DNA from: Flavobacterium pectinovorum
Lineage (GTDB): Bacteria > Bacteroidota > Bacteroidia > Flavobacteriales > Flavobacteriaceae
Assembly: GCF_006438875.1 (NCBI RefSeq)
Contig: NZ_RCZH01000019.1
Span: forward strand, 1 to 64,000
Direction of reading: 5' to 3'
DNA: 64,000 nt
Shown here: piece after piece, positions 1 through 9,586 of the stretch
Numbering within the stretch: position 1 is the stretch's first letter
Layout of the letters: each line of letters starts with the position of its first letter
Notes under the pieces: generated by a model
Told to the model about the DNA's origin: nothing
The model's database searches: none
Seen by the model: only the letters and a program-made list of their open reading frames with translations
Made by a program: the position numbers and the translations under genes

Positions 1-942
1 GCCCCTGAATTTTGACCTAAATGCTTTTATTTTTGCGTTGAAAGATTCTGCCGAAGCGTTGGTGCTTCTGTTGTCAAAATAATTCAATATGGTTTGATAA
101 TGATTTATAATTGTGCGAGAGATTGTACCAAAAGATTTAAATCCAGATTGATTTACTTTTTCGTGCCATTTGGCTAGTTTAGCAAAGCCTATGATTTTAT
201 CTTTTGTGTTCTCAAAGATTCCGCGGAGCTCTTGAGTTAGATTATATCCTTTTTGAATATCAGGATACAATTCAAATAGTATTGCAGCACGTTCTGTTTG
301 ATTTTTAGTCCATTTCGATTTTGTTTTGTACAAAAAATAGCGGCTTCTGGCTAGTAATTGTTTAAGAGTGTCTCCGTTAGGAAGTATCTTGGATTCGAAA
401 TTTACATTTGACTTCTTAGCGCTCTCTATGTTTTCATTTTCTAGATCTATAGCTTCCCAGCGATATTTAATTCTGATTTCCTGTAATGCTTCTGAAGCTA
501 ATTTTTGAACATGAAAACGGTCCGTAACGCGAACTGCATTTGGAAAACACTTCCTAGCAATCAATCCCATGTTTCCAGCCATATCCAAAGTGATTTCCTT
601 GACTAGGTTTCGCTCTTTAACAGGGATTTTTTCAATAACTGCAATAACAGTTTCCGCTTTAGTTCCTGCAATCATAGCTATTATAGTTCCTTTTCTGCCT
701 TTGCCGGATTTGTTGGTTAAAATAGTATATAGCTCACCATTAGAAAGGGAGGTTTCATCTATGGATAAACGTTTTCCAATATTTTGTGGAAAAACAAGCC
801 ATTTTTTTGCGTGGGATATTTGATCCCAGACTTTGAAATCACTTAGGAAATCTTTGTATTGACATTGCAAATTTCTACCGGAAACTCCATAAAAAGAAGC
901 AATGGTATTGCAATCATTTGGACTGGAATCTATTGATCTCTT
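1..942 (-). mobile_element. ISAon1-type transposase, DDE catalytic ORF (cut by window start)
   Basis: This is the catalytic half of a transposase of the ISAon1 kind (ISL3-like DDE), which cuts and pastes its own element. I translated the minus strand and found it open from 942 to base 1, so the C-terminus lies outside the window. Visible motifs are a first acidic motif SIDETSLSNGE, the block TDRFHVQKLASEA, and near the window edge STNASAESFNAKIKAFR, which carries the likely catalytic glutamate. No ATG precedes the first acidic motif, and the frame overlaps the upstream N-terminal ORF in the +1 frame, so expression probably needs frameshifting. The element's termini were not identified. Confidence 0.8.
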
Positions 943-1279
943 TTAAAAAAGACGCAAACTCCTGTGTTACACGAGTTCCGTCTGCTACTAAATTCCAATC
1001 TCTAAATACCACTTTTCCAGTATCTTCATTAAGCCATCTCCTACGAGTGATATGCAAATAAACTTGATGTCCACGAATAGGAAAATCCTGAACCGTTATC
1101 TCCTCAAAGAATCCTTTTGAACTTAATTTAGATTCTCTGTATTCTTTAGGTATTGAATTAATCTCTTTTAGATAAAGATGAAGTGTTTCACCTTCTTTTT
1201 TATAAGACGTGAGTTCAAAGTAGTCTACTATTATTTCAGGTAATAATAACTTAAGAAGGTCGATAAAAGAATCTTGCAT
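914..1279 (-). CDS. ISAon1 family transposase N-terminal region protein
   Basis: This 121-residue protein matches the N-terminal half of ISAon1-type transposases of Bacteroidota: an acidic helical start (DSFIDLLKLLLPE), then a block containing PIRGHQVYLHITRRRW and the VVFRDW stretch, probably involved in DNA binding. It ends at a TGA at 914-916. The catalytic ORF continues in the +1 frame across the overlap. The run of six T and four A in the coding strand just before the overlap could be a slippage site. The two parts presumably form one functional transposase. The assignment rests on recognised family sequence; the mode of joining is inferred. Confidence 0.8.
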   Translation of the reverse strand: MQDSFIDLLKLLLPEIIVDYFELTSYKKEGETLHLYLKEINSIPKEYRESKLSSKGFFEEITVQDFPIRGHQVYLHITRRRWLNEDTGKVVFRDWNLVADGTRVTQEFASFLKEINRFQSK

Positions 1280-1371
1280 TGGGGGTAATTTTAAAATACA
1301 AATATCTATATTTTAATATTTCTCCACAACAATATGTTTTGACCCAACTTATATTACTTATATGGTTCAAT

Positions 1372-1399
1372 AAAAAAAAGCATGACGATTAAGTCATGC
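1372..1399 (-). terminator. Intrinsic terminator of the zinc metallopeptidase gene
   Basis: A perfect 7-bp stem (GCATGAC/GTCATGC, 1380-1386 with 1393-1399) has a 6-nt loop and, read on the minus strand, is followed by an eight-T tract (1372-1379). It lies about 30 nt downstream of the metallopeptidase stop codon. Confidence 0.8.
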
Positions 1400-1429
1400 T
1401 CATTTGGTTATTATAGTTTGGTTTATGAA

Positions 1430-2281
1430 TTATTTTATTTCTGCAAAAGTATCTCCTTGTTTAATATCTCCTGTTTTGAATCCTTTTTTAAACCAATACA
1501 TTCTTTGTTCTGATGTTCCGTGTGTGAAGGAATCCGGAACAACATGACCTTGCATTTTGCTCTGAATTGCATCATCACCAACAGCATTTGCAGCGCTTAA
1601 GGCTTCGTCAATATCACCAGCTTCTATATATTGTTGGTTGTCATGTGCCCATACTCCTGCATAAAAATCCGCTTGTAGCTCCAATGCAACCGAAAGTTTA
1701 TTGGCTTCCGCCTCGCTTTTTCCTTCTTGCGCCTGACGCATTTTGGCTGAGGTTCCTAACAGGGTTTGTACATGATGACCAATTTCGTGCGCAATAACGT
1801 ATGCAATAGCAAAGTCACCACCTTTTGCACCAAATTTACTTTGAAGTTCCTCAAAGAAATCTAAATCCATATATACGATTTGATCTCCCGGACAATAAAA
1901 TGGTCCTGATGCAGATGTTGCACCGCCACAATCAGTGTTTACAGAGCCTTTAAAAAGTACTAATTTTGGCTTTTTATAGGTGAGTCCTTTTTCTGTGAAA
2001 ACTTTGTCCCAGGTGTCTTCAGTTTTAGCTAGAACAGATCTCACAAAATGTCCCATTTCTTCATCTTCCTTGCTTAAAGGAGCTGCTGCTTCAGTTTGCG
2101 TTTGTTGACCGCCTTGCAATTGTTCTAAAACAGGTGTTATCATTTTGGCATTTTCTCCACCAAAAACATTTACTAATAAAATGATAATACCAATGATTCC
2201 ACCGCCAACGACTACTTTTCCACCAGAAACCCCTCTTCTGTCCTCAACATTATCACTTTCTCTTGTTCCTCTCCACTTCAT
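1430..2281 (-). CDS. Neutral zinc metallopeptidase, YpfJ/KPN_02809 family
   Basis: A predicted membrane-anchored zinc peptidase of 283 residues. A charged N-terminus (about 1-20) is followed by one transmembrane segment (about 22-42) and a linker, then the catalytic domain. The zinc motif HEIGH is visible at H165, E166 and H169, and a downstream ELQADFYAG block (from about E201) probably supplies the third ligand. Four cysteines or so could form disulfides in the envelope. Length and motifs agree with the Zn_peptidase family, whose substrates are largely unknown. It is monocistronic, with its own terminator. The function beyond protease class is not established. Confidence 0.88.
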   Translation of the reverse strand: MKWRGTRESDNVEDRRGVSGGKVVVGGGIIGIIILLVNVFGGENAKMITPVLEQLQGGQQTQTEAAAPLSKEDEEMGHFVRSVLAKTEDTWDKVFTEKGLTYKKPKLVLFKGSVNTDCGGATSASGPFYCPGDQIVYMDLDFFEELQSKFGAKGGDFAIAYVIAHEIGHHVQTLLGTSAKMRQAQEGKSEAEANKLSVALELQADFYAGVWAHDNQQYIEAGDIDEALSAANAVGDDAIQSKMQGHVVPDSFTHGTSEQRMYWFKKGFKTGDIKQGDTFAEIK

Positions 2282-2372
2282 AGTATATTGTATTATTGAT
2301 TGTTATAAAATTTGTTGTACGAATTTATATATTTTTTTGAAAATATACTTCATTCAAACGATTAACTTTAAT

Positions 2373-5300
2373 TTATTTTAACCATTTTGTCAATGCGTCT
2401 TCTACAGTTCCTTTCATGATTGGTTTTGAGATATAATCGTTCATTCCGGCTGAGATGCATTTATTTCGTTCCTCTTTTTCGGCTCCTGCAGTTACCGCAA
2501 TTATTGGTATATCCCGACCATTAACGGTGTTTCTAATTGCTTTTGTGGTTTCGTAACCATTCATTATTGGCATTTGAATGTCCATAAAAACCAGATCAGG
2601 ATTGATGCTTTCATATTGCTGTACGGCTTCGTAACCATTTTCACATTCGTAAATAAAAGCATTATTGTACAAGTTTTTAATTATAGTTTTCAAGAGCATC
2701 ATATTGACTTTGTTGTCTTCTACGATCAAAAAAGTTATTCTTTTACTGTTTAATTCATTAGTGCAAGCAGATTTTGAATTTATCTTTTGTAGTTCGGCAT
2801 TGTATTTTTCGTTAATGCTTTGGTTACTTGTTTTTAGATTTAGATCAAAATAAAAATTACTGCCAATATCTATTTTGCTTTCCAGTTGTAAGCGGCTTTC
2901 CATAAGGGCTAATAATTGGTTAGAAATGGTTAATCCCAAACCTGTTCCTCCAAATTTTCTCGTTGTAGAACTATCTTCTTGCGAAAAAGCCTTGAAAATC
3001 TTCTTTTGATTTTTTTCCAAAATTCCAATTCCCGTGTCAATCACAGAAAATCTGATGATGCAATTATTGCTTTTGTATTTTTCCAAAACCGAAACATTTA
3101 GCTTTATAGAGCCTACATTGGTAAATTTTACGGCATTCGAAAGTAAATTGATCAGAATTTGTTTGATTCTGACAATATCTGTCCAAATATATTTAGGAAC
3201 ATCCGGATCTACATTTAATTCTAATTGAAGGCTTTTTTGATTCGATTCATAAACAATCAAATCAAAAACCTGACCGAGCACTTTTTTAATATCATACAAA
3301 TCGATAAAAAGTTCCAGTTTTCCGGCTTCAATTTTAGAAAAATCAAGGATATCATTTATAATCTCCAACAATGAATGTGCGGATTGATTAATGGTGGTCA
3401 TGTATTTTTCCTGAATTTCTTCAAGATCCGTTTTCATCAATAGATGTGTAAAACCAATTATACCATTTAATGGCGTTCTGATTTCATGTGACATATTAGC
3501 CAGAAAATCTGATTTCGATTTATTGGCAGCTTCCGCTAATTGTTTGGCTTTTATGGCGTCTTCGGTTTCTTTTTTGTTTGTAATGTCAAAATAAATTCCA
3601 CCAACAAATTCAATTTCATCACCTTTCTTGATTACATCACCAAATTCTTCTACCCAAATATACTCGCCAGTTTTTCGCTGAATGCGATATATGTTATGGA
3701 GCGGTGTTCCGCTTTGTAAATTATCAACCTGATTGTTGATTACTTCGTCTTTATCATTCGGATGAATTAGGGATAAAAACGATAAATTATTCTCAATAAA
3801 CTCTGATTTTGAATAACCGGTTAAATTTTGAATTTCATCGTTCAGGAATATTTTGGTCGAAAAAGCATCAAATTTTGACAAATAAACGGTTCCGGGAATG
3901 TTATTGGCTATTAATTTGAATTTCTCTTCACTTTCAAGAATTTTATTTTCATTCCGATTTCGCTCTAAAGCAGATGAAATATTGTTGGCAAGAACCTGAA
4001 AAATATAGATTTCTTCTTCAGACCATCTTTTTTCATTTGTACAATCATCAAAACCTATAAATCCTGTAAAAATATCATTTATATACAGCGGTAAAATCAA
4101 AATCGATTTGATCTCATTATCAATTAATAGTTGCTTAAAAAAGGTGTTGTCAAGCTTTCGCGTAAGCGTATTAAGGATCTTTTTGTTTTTAGCGATTTCG
4201 TAAATTTCTTTTAAATTATCTTCTGTGAGTTGTGTTAATTTTGTGATTTGATGTGCAACTCCTTTTTTAGACCATTTGTATTTTTGACTGACAGTATTAG
4301 TTGTAAAATCTCTTTCGTAGTAATACATATGATCTACTTTTGCTGCTTTTCCAATTAAATCATACGTTTCCTGAAACATTTCCTGAGTCGTTTTGCTCAG
4401 TAAAAATTTCTCTGTACAAAGCGAAAGCGCATATAACAATTGACTTTTGAATTCTAATTTACGTTCCGCTTCTAAACGCATTTGCGACGAAATTGCCAGC
4501 GAAATAACATCAGAAATAGTTCGGGCATAATTGATATCCTCATTGTCCCATTCTCTTTGTTCTTCGGTACTTTCAAAACAAACAACGCCGGCTAATTGTC
4601 CGCTCAAAAAGATTGGAACATCAAGCATTGATTTAATATGATTTTTGGTAAAATAAAGCTTCTGAAATTCAGAGGTTTCCAGTTTATTAAAAACATCCGG
4701 AGCATTAATAATCGCTTTGTTTTTTAAAGTTTCAAAATAAATAGGATATGATTCCTTATCTAATATATTCTTGTCGCTTAAAGTTTGATTATCAAGGCTG
4801 AATAGGTTTTTACAAGTAATTAAATCTTTATAATATTTCCAGAAACTAACTCTGTTTGTTTGGCTTACAGTTGCGGCTTCCCGCACTATATAATCGATAA
4901 CAGTGTTTAAGTTATCATATTTACTAAAATCGGTTGTGGATAGTTTTTTTGTCGAATTGTTGTAGGCTTCAATCTTTTCGAGACGTCTTTTTTTCTCGTT
5001 TTCTATGTTTTTAATTTCTGTAATATCTCTGGCAATTCCCGCAAATCCAATTGTTTCGCCAAGATCATTTTTACGAACAATAATTTTTTGTGAAATCCAG
5101 ACTTCCAATCCGTTTTTCTTTATAACCGGAATTTCTATTGTTGGGAAATTATTTTCATTGATGACCAGATTTTCGTAAAAATCGACGGCACCTCTAATAT
5201 AATTTTCGTGTATGAAATTTGAATAGTGTTTGGATATAATTTCATTTTCGGAATAGCCTAAAATTGAGAATCCAAATTCATTTACAAAAGTAAAGTGTCC

Positions 5301-6422
5301 GGCAGCATCAATTTCAAAAATGATGTCCGTGGCCGTTTGAATCAGATTTTTGTATTGATCCTGAACATTGATTTGTTCTGTAACATCTTGACCAATACTG
5401 ATAATTAAGTCATCAGAGAATTTTTTGTCTTTCCATTGAATGTATTTATATTCGCCATTTTTACTTTTTAATTTCCGAATATAAAGTTTGTTTTCTTCAT
5501 AATTTACAGGAAAATTATTTTCTATAAATCCTTCGTCTTTCGTTAATTTCCAGAAGTTAAAACCCATTACTTCGTCTGGTAAATAACCTAAAATTGGACT
5601 TATGGTTTCGCTGCAAAATAATATTGCTCCTTTTTGATTTGTAGCAATGGTCAATGAATTTCCTTTGTGAACGATTTCATTTGCAAACCTGAAATTGTCA
5701 CGATTGTTTAATAAAACAGCATATTTTACCTGATTGATTATAAATATCAGAATGCAGAAATTAATTAATAATACAGAGGATTTTACGGGAATTAAATGTA
5801 AAGCAATTGTTGTAAGTAGAAATATAAATACCAGAGCAACGAAAAACCAGTAGATTTTTATTGGTTTTAGAATATTATAAGAGAAGAAAAACGAGATTAA
5901 AAAAACAATGACGGGAACTACATCATTTGAAAGATGGATAATATTGTAGCAAACATAGGATATATAGATAAAGAAGGAGAAAATAAAAATTTGCTGAATT
6001 CTATCTTTAAGCCATCTAATTTTGTCTGTTATTATATAAATAAGCAGAACTGAAAAACCTATGGAAACGTTTACAACTAGTAAACTTTTTGGTCTGATTT
6101 TAAAGATTTCATTAATAATTTCGATTAAAATGACTGCAATACCAAAGAACAAAATATACAATTGATATTCTTTGCCTGCAGTTTCGGCTTCTTTCTTTTT
6201 TTCAATAAAATAACCAATTCTGGCTTTTATTCGAAAGAACTGATAGACCAATAATGCAAGAAAAGCAAAGAGAGATAATCCTAAAGCAATGATTTTAGGA
6301 TTGTTGTAAAAAATGATGTTGGAGTTGAAAACATACCAATTTGTTATAATTGATTTCAGGATATCGCTAATTAAGGCAATTCCTGAAATCAATGTATTGA
6401 AGAAACTATAGTTAACTACCAT
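2373..6422 (-). CDS. Membrane hybrid sensor histidine kinase (PAS-PAS-GAF-GAF-PAS-HisKA-HATPase-REC)
   Basis: A 1349-residue sensor kinase that should pass signals through an internal phosphorelay. The first ~240 residues are hydrophobic with about seven to eight membrane spans, then PAS (about 245-350), PAS (about 355-470), GAF (about 500-650), GAF (about 655-820) and PAS (about 835-950). The HisKA motif MSHEIRTP carries H979. The ATPase domain has its N box near 1096, DTGIGI at 1129 and GGTGLGL at 1158. The C-terminal receiver has E1235/D1236, phospho-acceptor D1281 and K1333. There is no output domain and no cognate regulator adjacent, so its target is unknown. Ligands of the sensory domains cannot be read from the sequence. 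Confidence 0.92.
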   Translation of the reverse strand: MVVNYSFFNTLISGIALISDILKSIITNWYVFNSNIIFYNNPKIIALGLSLFAFLALLVYQFFRIKARIGYFIEKKKEAETAGKEYQLYILFFGIAVILIEIINEIFKIRPKSLLVVNVSIGFSVLLIYIITDKIRWLKDRIQQIFIFSFFIYISYVCYNIIHLSNDVVPVIVFLISFFFSYNILKPIKIYWFFVALVFIFLLTTIALHLIPVKSSVLLINFCILIFIINQVKYAVLLNNRDNFRFANEIVHKGNSLTIATNQKGAILFCSETISPILGYLPDEVMGFNFWKLTKDEGFIENNFPVNYEENKLYIRKLKSKNGEYKYIQWKDKKFSDDLIISIGQDVTEQINVQDQYKNLIQTATDIIFEIDAAGHFTFVNEFGFSILGYSENEIISKHYSNFIHENYIRGAVDFYENLVINENNFPTIEIPVIKKNGLEVWISQKIIVRKNDLGETIGFAGIARDITEIKNIENEKKRRLEKIEAYNNSTKKLSTTDFSKYDNLNTVIDYIVREAATVSQTNRVSFWKYYKDLITCKNLFSLDNQTLSDKNILDKESYPIYFETLKNKAIINAPDVFNKLETSEFQKLYFTKNHIKSMLDVPIFLSGQLAGVVCFESTEEQREWDNEDINYARTISDVISLAISSQMRLEAERKLEFKSQLLYALSLCTEKFLLSKTTQEMFQETYDLIGKAAKVDHMYYYERDFTTNTVSQKYKWSKKGVAHQITKLTQLTEDNLKEIYEIAKNKKILNTLTRKLDNTFFKQLLIDNEIKSILILPLYINDIFTGFIGFDDCTNEKRWSEEEIYIFQVLANNISSALERNRNENKILESEEKFKLIANNIPGTVYLSKFDAFSTKIFLNDEIQNLTGYSKSEFIENNLSFLSLIHPNDKDEVINNQVDNLQSGTPLHNIYRIQRKTGEYIWVEEFGDVIKKGDEIEFVGGIYFDITNKKETEDAIKAKQLAEAANKSKSDFLANMSHEIRTPLNGIIGFTHLLMKTDLEEIQEKYMTTINQSAHSLLEIINDILDFSKIEAGKLELFIDLYDIKKVLGQVFDLIVYESNQKSLQLELNVDPDVPKYIWTDIVRIKQILINLLSNAVKFTNVGSIKLNVSVLEKYKSNNCIIRFSVIDTGIGILEKNQKKIFKAFSQEDSSTTRKFGGTGLGLTISNQLLALMESRLQLESKIDIGSNFYFDLNLKTSNQSINEKYNAELQKINSKSACTNELNSKRITFLIVEDNKVNMMLLKTIIKNLYNNAFIYECENGYEAVQQYESINPDLVFMDIQMPIMNGYETTKAIRNTVNGRDIPIIAVTAGAEKEERNKCISAGMNDYISKPIMKGTVEDALTKWLK

Positions 6423-6517
6423 AGAATTCGGGGGGTATGTTGGTTTAGTAAAATAGCATTTTTGAAAAGTTCTAAAAAGAGTAGGTTAAGCTCTTTGTTT
6501 ATTTAGAAATTTCGGTT

Positions 6518-7312
6518 TTATTCTAAATCTGATTGTCCGATTGAGTCGATTGCATCTTTCTTTTCTTCTTCACTAAAAATGGCGAAATAAGTAGCGTAAG
6601 TTATAGAACTATTAAAAACAACTGTAAATATTATTCCGATACAACATCCAAAAACACCTATAACTGAACCGACGAAACCGGTAACAAACAAGGCGAATAT
6701 CAAAAATGGATTTTTACTTACTATAATTAAGCTTGATTTTATGGCATCTATTGCATTCAGTTTTCCAAAAACTACTAATGGAACAGCTAAAAATGTAAAA
6801 AAGGATATAAAGATTGAAATAGCATTTCCTAAAAGAATGATTCCAAGGCTGTCAATCGCAACTGAAATTGCATTACTGATCAATCCAATAATTAAAGTCA
6901 TTGTAAACAACTGGGAAAAATACGGTGCTTTGTAATACGTAAACATAGTAGAAACATTGAACTCTTCATCTTTATCAGCGCAATCTGCCATTTTAAGAAA
7001 TCCTGCTCCAAAAGGGGCTAGCAATGCTGCAAATGCTGAAAGAAAGGCTACTGAAAAAAGCTGCTCTAAATAGGTTAATTTCTGATTTTCGAGATTTTGA
7101 ATAAAATCTTTACTCAAAGCCTGTACGCCATAGTAAGTAACAGCAACTCCCATAACCAGAACTGCCATAATTACAGAGAAGACCAATATGATAAGTCCGG
7201 AATAAAGGGCTATTTTTTTGTAGTTTTCGAAAGCGTAATTAAAAATGGTTCCAAAATCAATGGTATAGCCATTTTTTTTGATGTCTTCAATTTGGTCAAG
7301 TGTAGATTTCAT
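6518..7312 (-). CDS. Multi-pass membrane protein of unknown function
   Basis: A 264-residue protein. A short cytoplasmic N-terminus (about 1-30, with the stretch GTIFNYAFENYKK) precedes roughly six hydrophobic segments rich in Gly, Val and Ile, and the tail is acidic and charged. Proteins like this are common in Flavobacteria and often carry unreliable transferred names; I do not recognise an enzymatic motif. Two cysteines sit side by side (GCCIG) in the last membrane region. It lies alone between the hybrid kinase and an aldehyde dehydrogenase, all on the minus strand. The function is unknown. Confidence 0.75.
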   Translation of the reverse strand: MKSTLDQIEDIKKNGYTIDFGTIFNYAFENYKKIALYSGLIILVFSVIMAVLVMGVAVTYYGVQALSKDFIQNLENQKLTYLEQLFSVAFLSAFAALLAPFGAGFLKMADCADKDEEFNVSTMFTYYKAPYFSQLFTMTLIIGLISNAISVAIDSLGIILLGNAISIFISFFTFLAVPLVVFGKLNAIDAIKSSLIIVSKNPFLIFALFVTGFVGSVIGVFGCCIGIIFTVVFNSSITYATYFAIFSEEEKKDAIDSIGQSDLE

Positions 7313-7431
7313 TATATGTAAAATTGTTTTATATTTTTGTAATTTAAGCCGTTTAATCAGACGTAAATATAATATTTTTAATCAATTTCTAATGATAATC
7401 TACAAAACATTACGAAATCGTTTTTTTGTGC

Positions 7432-8760
7432 TTACATCCAGTCTAATAGACGTTTAATAGAAGCCAGTTTGTCTTTGTAAGGTGCATATCGCATTGGCAA
7501 ATCAAGCCAGTTTCCTTTTTTTACGACAGCTTTGTGGTGAGAAAAAACATCAAAACTCAATTGACCGTGATAAGCGCCAATGCCACTATGACCAACACCA
7601 CCAAAAGGAAGTCTTTTATTCGAAAAATGAACTACAGTATCGTTGATACAGCCGCCGCCAAAAGAATAAGTGGTAATTAGTTTTTTTGCAAATGATTTAT
7701 TTTCGCTAAAGACATAGAAAGCAAGGGGTTTTTCGTAACGGCTAATTACGTTTTGAATTTCAGATTCGGTTTCATAAGTCAGGATTGGTAAGATTGGACC
7801 AAAAATTTCTTCCTTCATAACCGGACTGTCCAATGCTGGTTCTTCAAGTATTGTGGGAGAAATATACAGTTTGCTGGCATCTGTTTCTCCTCCAAAAACT
7901 ACTTTTTCTTTTTCGATCATACTGTCCAGACGAACCCAGTTTTTAGTATTGATAATACGCGCAAAATCAGGTGATTTTTCTATTTTTTTGCCGTAAGCCT
8001 TGATGATTTCTTCCATTAAAAAAGAAAGGAAATTAACTTTCATATTTTTCTGAATCAGGATATAATCTGGAGCAATGCAGGTTTGTCCTGCATTTATGAA
8101 TTTTCCCCAGACAATTCGTTTTGCAGCCAGTTTTAAGTTGGCAGTTTCATCAATAATGCAAGGATTTTTTCCGCCTAATTCTAATGTTATTGGAGTCAGA
8201 TTTTCGGCTGCGGCTTTGGCAATGATTTTACCAACAGCAACACTTCCTGTAAAGAAAATGTAATCCCAGCGTTTTGCCAGCAATTTATTAGAAACTTCGA
8301 CACCGCCTTCAAAAACTTCAACATGATTGACATGAAATGTTTTTTGGATAATTTTAGCAATTATAGAGGAGGTATTTGGAGTAAGTTCTGATGGTTTTAA
8401 AACAACTCTGTTTCCCGCAGCTACGGCAGAAATCAAAGGACATAACGCCAGTTGAAAAGGATAATTCCAAGGTGCTATTACCAGAACATTTCCGTACGGT
8501 TCTTTAAAAATATAATCTGTAGAAGGAAAGTTAAGAAGGGAAGGGAAAACGCGTTTTGGTTTTGCCCATTTATGAATATTTTTGATGGTGTCTTTAAGTT
8601 CCGAAATGACATAATTTGTTTCGGTTAAAACAGCTTCAAATTCGGGCTTTTTAAAATCATCGTATAAAGCTTTTACAATTAAATCTTCGCTTTTTTGAAT
8701 GTTATACAACAATTTTTTGAGCGTTTCTTTTCTGTATCCGATGTCGTTTTTATAGTCCAT
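7432..8760 (-). CDS. NAD(P)-dependent aldehyde dehydrogenase, class 3-like
   Basis: This enzyme oxidises aldehydes to carboxylic acids using NAD(P). The 442 residues match the short class 3 ALDH group (YwdH or fatty-aldehyde type), which lacks the longer N-terminus of classes 1 and 2. Visible motifs are the cofactor-site APWNYPFQ (from 96), TGSVAVG (from 171), the general base in LELGGKNP (E194) and the catalytic cysteine in NAGQTC (C228), and a late EEIFGPILP block. Substrate is likely a medium- or long-chain aldehyde, but this is inference from the subgroup. The gene seems to be transcribed alone. Confidence 0.92.
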   Translation of the reverse strand: MDYKNDIGYRKETLKKLLYNIQKSEDLIVKALYDDFKKPEFEAVLTETNYVISELKDTIKNIHKWAKPKRVFPSLLNFPSTDYIFKEPYGNVLVIAPWNYPFQLALCPLISAVAAGNRVVLKPSELTPNTSSIIAKIIQKTFHVNHVEVFEGGVEVSNKLLAKRWDYIFFTGSVAVGKIIAKAAAENLTPITLELGGKNPCIIDETANLKLAAKRIVWGKFINAGQTCIAPDYILIQKNMKVNFLSFLMEEIIKAYGKKIEKSPDFARIINTKNWVRLDSMIEKEKVVFGGETDASKLYISPTILEEPALDSPVMKEEIFGPILPILTYETESEIQNVISRYEKPLAFYVFSENKSFAKKLITTYSFGGGCINDTVVHFSNKRLPFGGVGHSGIGAYHGQLSFDVFSHHKAVVKKGNWLDLPMRYAPYKDKLASIKRLLDWM

Positions 8761-8836
8761 TTTTATGATTCACTTGATTTTTGACTATGCAAGTTAATCG
8801 ATAAAATTTAAAAAATTAACAATTGTATCATAAAAA

Positions 8837-9532
8837 TCATAAAGCATTCCAAATTGTTTCGTCTGGAGTAGGCGCAATGATTGTAATGTTTTCTTTAGAA
8901 ACAGGATGTACAAAAACTAATTTTCTGGCATGAAGATGAATTCCGCCATCAGTATTACTTCGGTCAAAACCATATTTTAAATCTCCTTTAATTGGAGATC
9001 CAATTGCTGCCAATTGCGCTCTAATTTGATGATGACGACCGGTATGCAAATTAATTTCCAGAGCCACATAATTTTGAAGTTCTTTGAAAACGGTATAATC
9101 TAAACTGGCGATTTTACTGTCCGGAACTTCTTTTAAATGTGCTTTTGAAGTATTGTTTTTTTCGTTTCTCTTAAGATAATGAACCAATTTGGCAGTTGTT
9201 TCCTGAGGTTTATTCTTAACAACTGCCCAATAGGTTTTTTGAGTTTCACGATTGCTGAACATTTCGTTCATACGTGTTAACGCTTTACTGGTTCTGGCAA
9301 AAACAACAATTCCGGTTGTAGGTCGATCCAAACGATGAATCACTCCCAGAAAAACGTCGCCAGGTTTATTATACTTGTCTTTAATGTATTCTTTTACAAC
9401 ATCAGATAATGGTTTATCTCCGGTTTTATCACCCTGCACAATATCGCCTACGCGTTTATTAACCACAATAATGTGATTGTCTTCATGTAAAATTTGTAGG
9501 TTTCCCTTGTTAGAGATGATCTTATTGGACAA
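8837..9532 (-). CDS. RluA-family RNA pseudouridine synthase
   Basis: Converts specific uridines in rRNA or tRNA to pseudouridine. The 231-residue protein has the RluA-family signature HRLDRPTTG with the catalytic aspartate D69, followed by the ETQKTYWAVV block and the late GRHHQIRAQL motif that contacts RNA. No S4 RNA-binding domain precedes the catalytic domain, as in RluA/RluC-short types and unlike RluD. Which base it modifies cannot be told. It lies 54 nt upstream... of nothing on its own strand except panB, whose start is on the other side of a short repeat-containing spacer. Confidence 0.9.
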   Translation of the reverse strand: MSNKIISNKGNLQILHEDNHIIVVNKRVGDIVQGDKTGDKPLSDVVKEYIKDKYNKPGDVFLGVIHRLDRPTTGIVVFARTSKALTRMNEMFSNRETQKTYWAVVKNKPQETTAKLVHYLKRNEKNNTSKAHLKEVPDSKIASLDYTVFKELQNYVALEINLHTGRHHQIRAQLAAIGSPIKGDLKYGFDRSNTDGGIHLHARKLVFVHPVSKENITIIAPTPDETIWNAL

Positions 9533-9586
9533 AATAGATTTTTTTAGGATGTTGAATACTGAAAACTGCGACTGAAAACTGATTAC

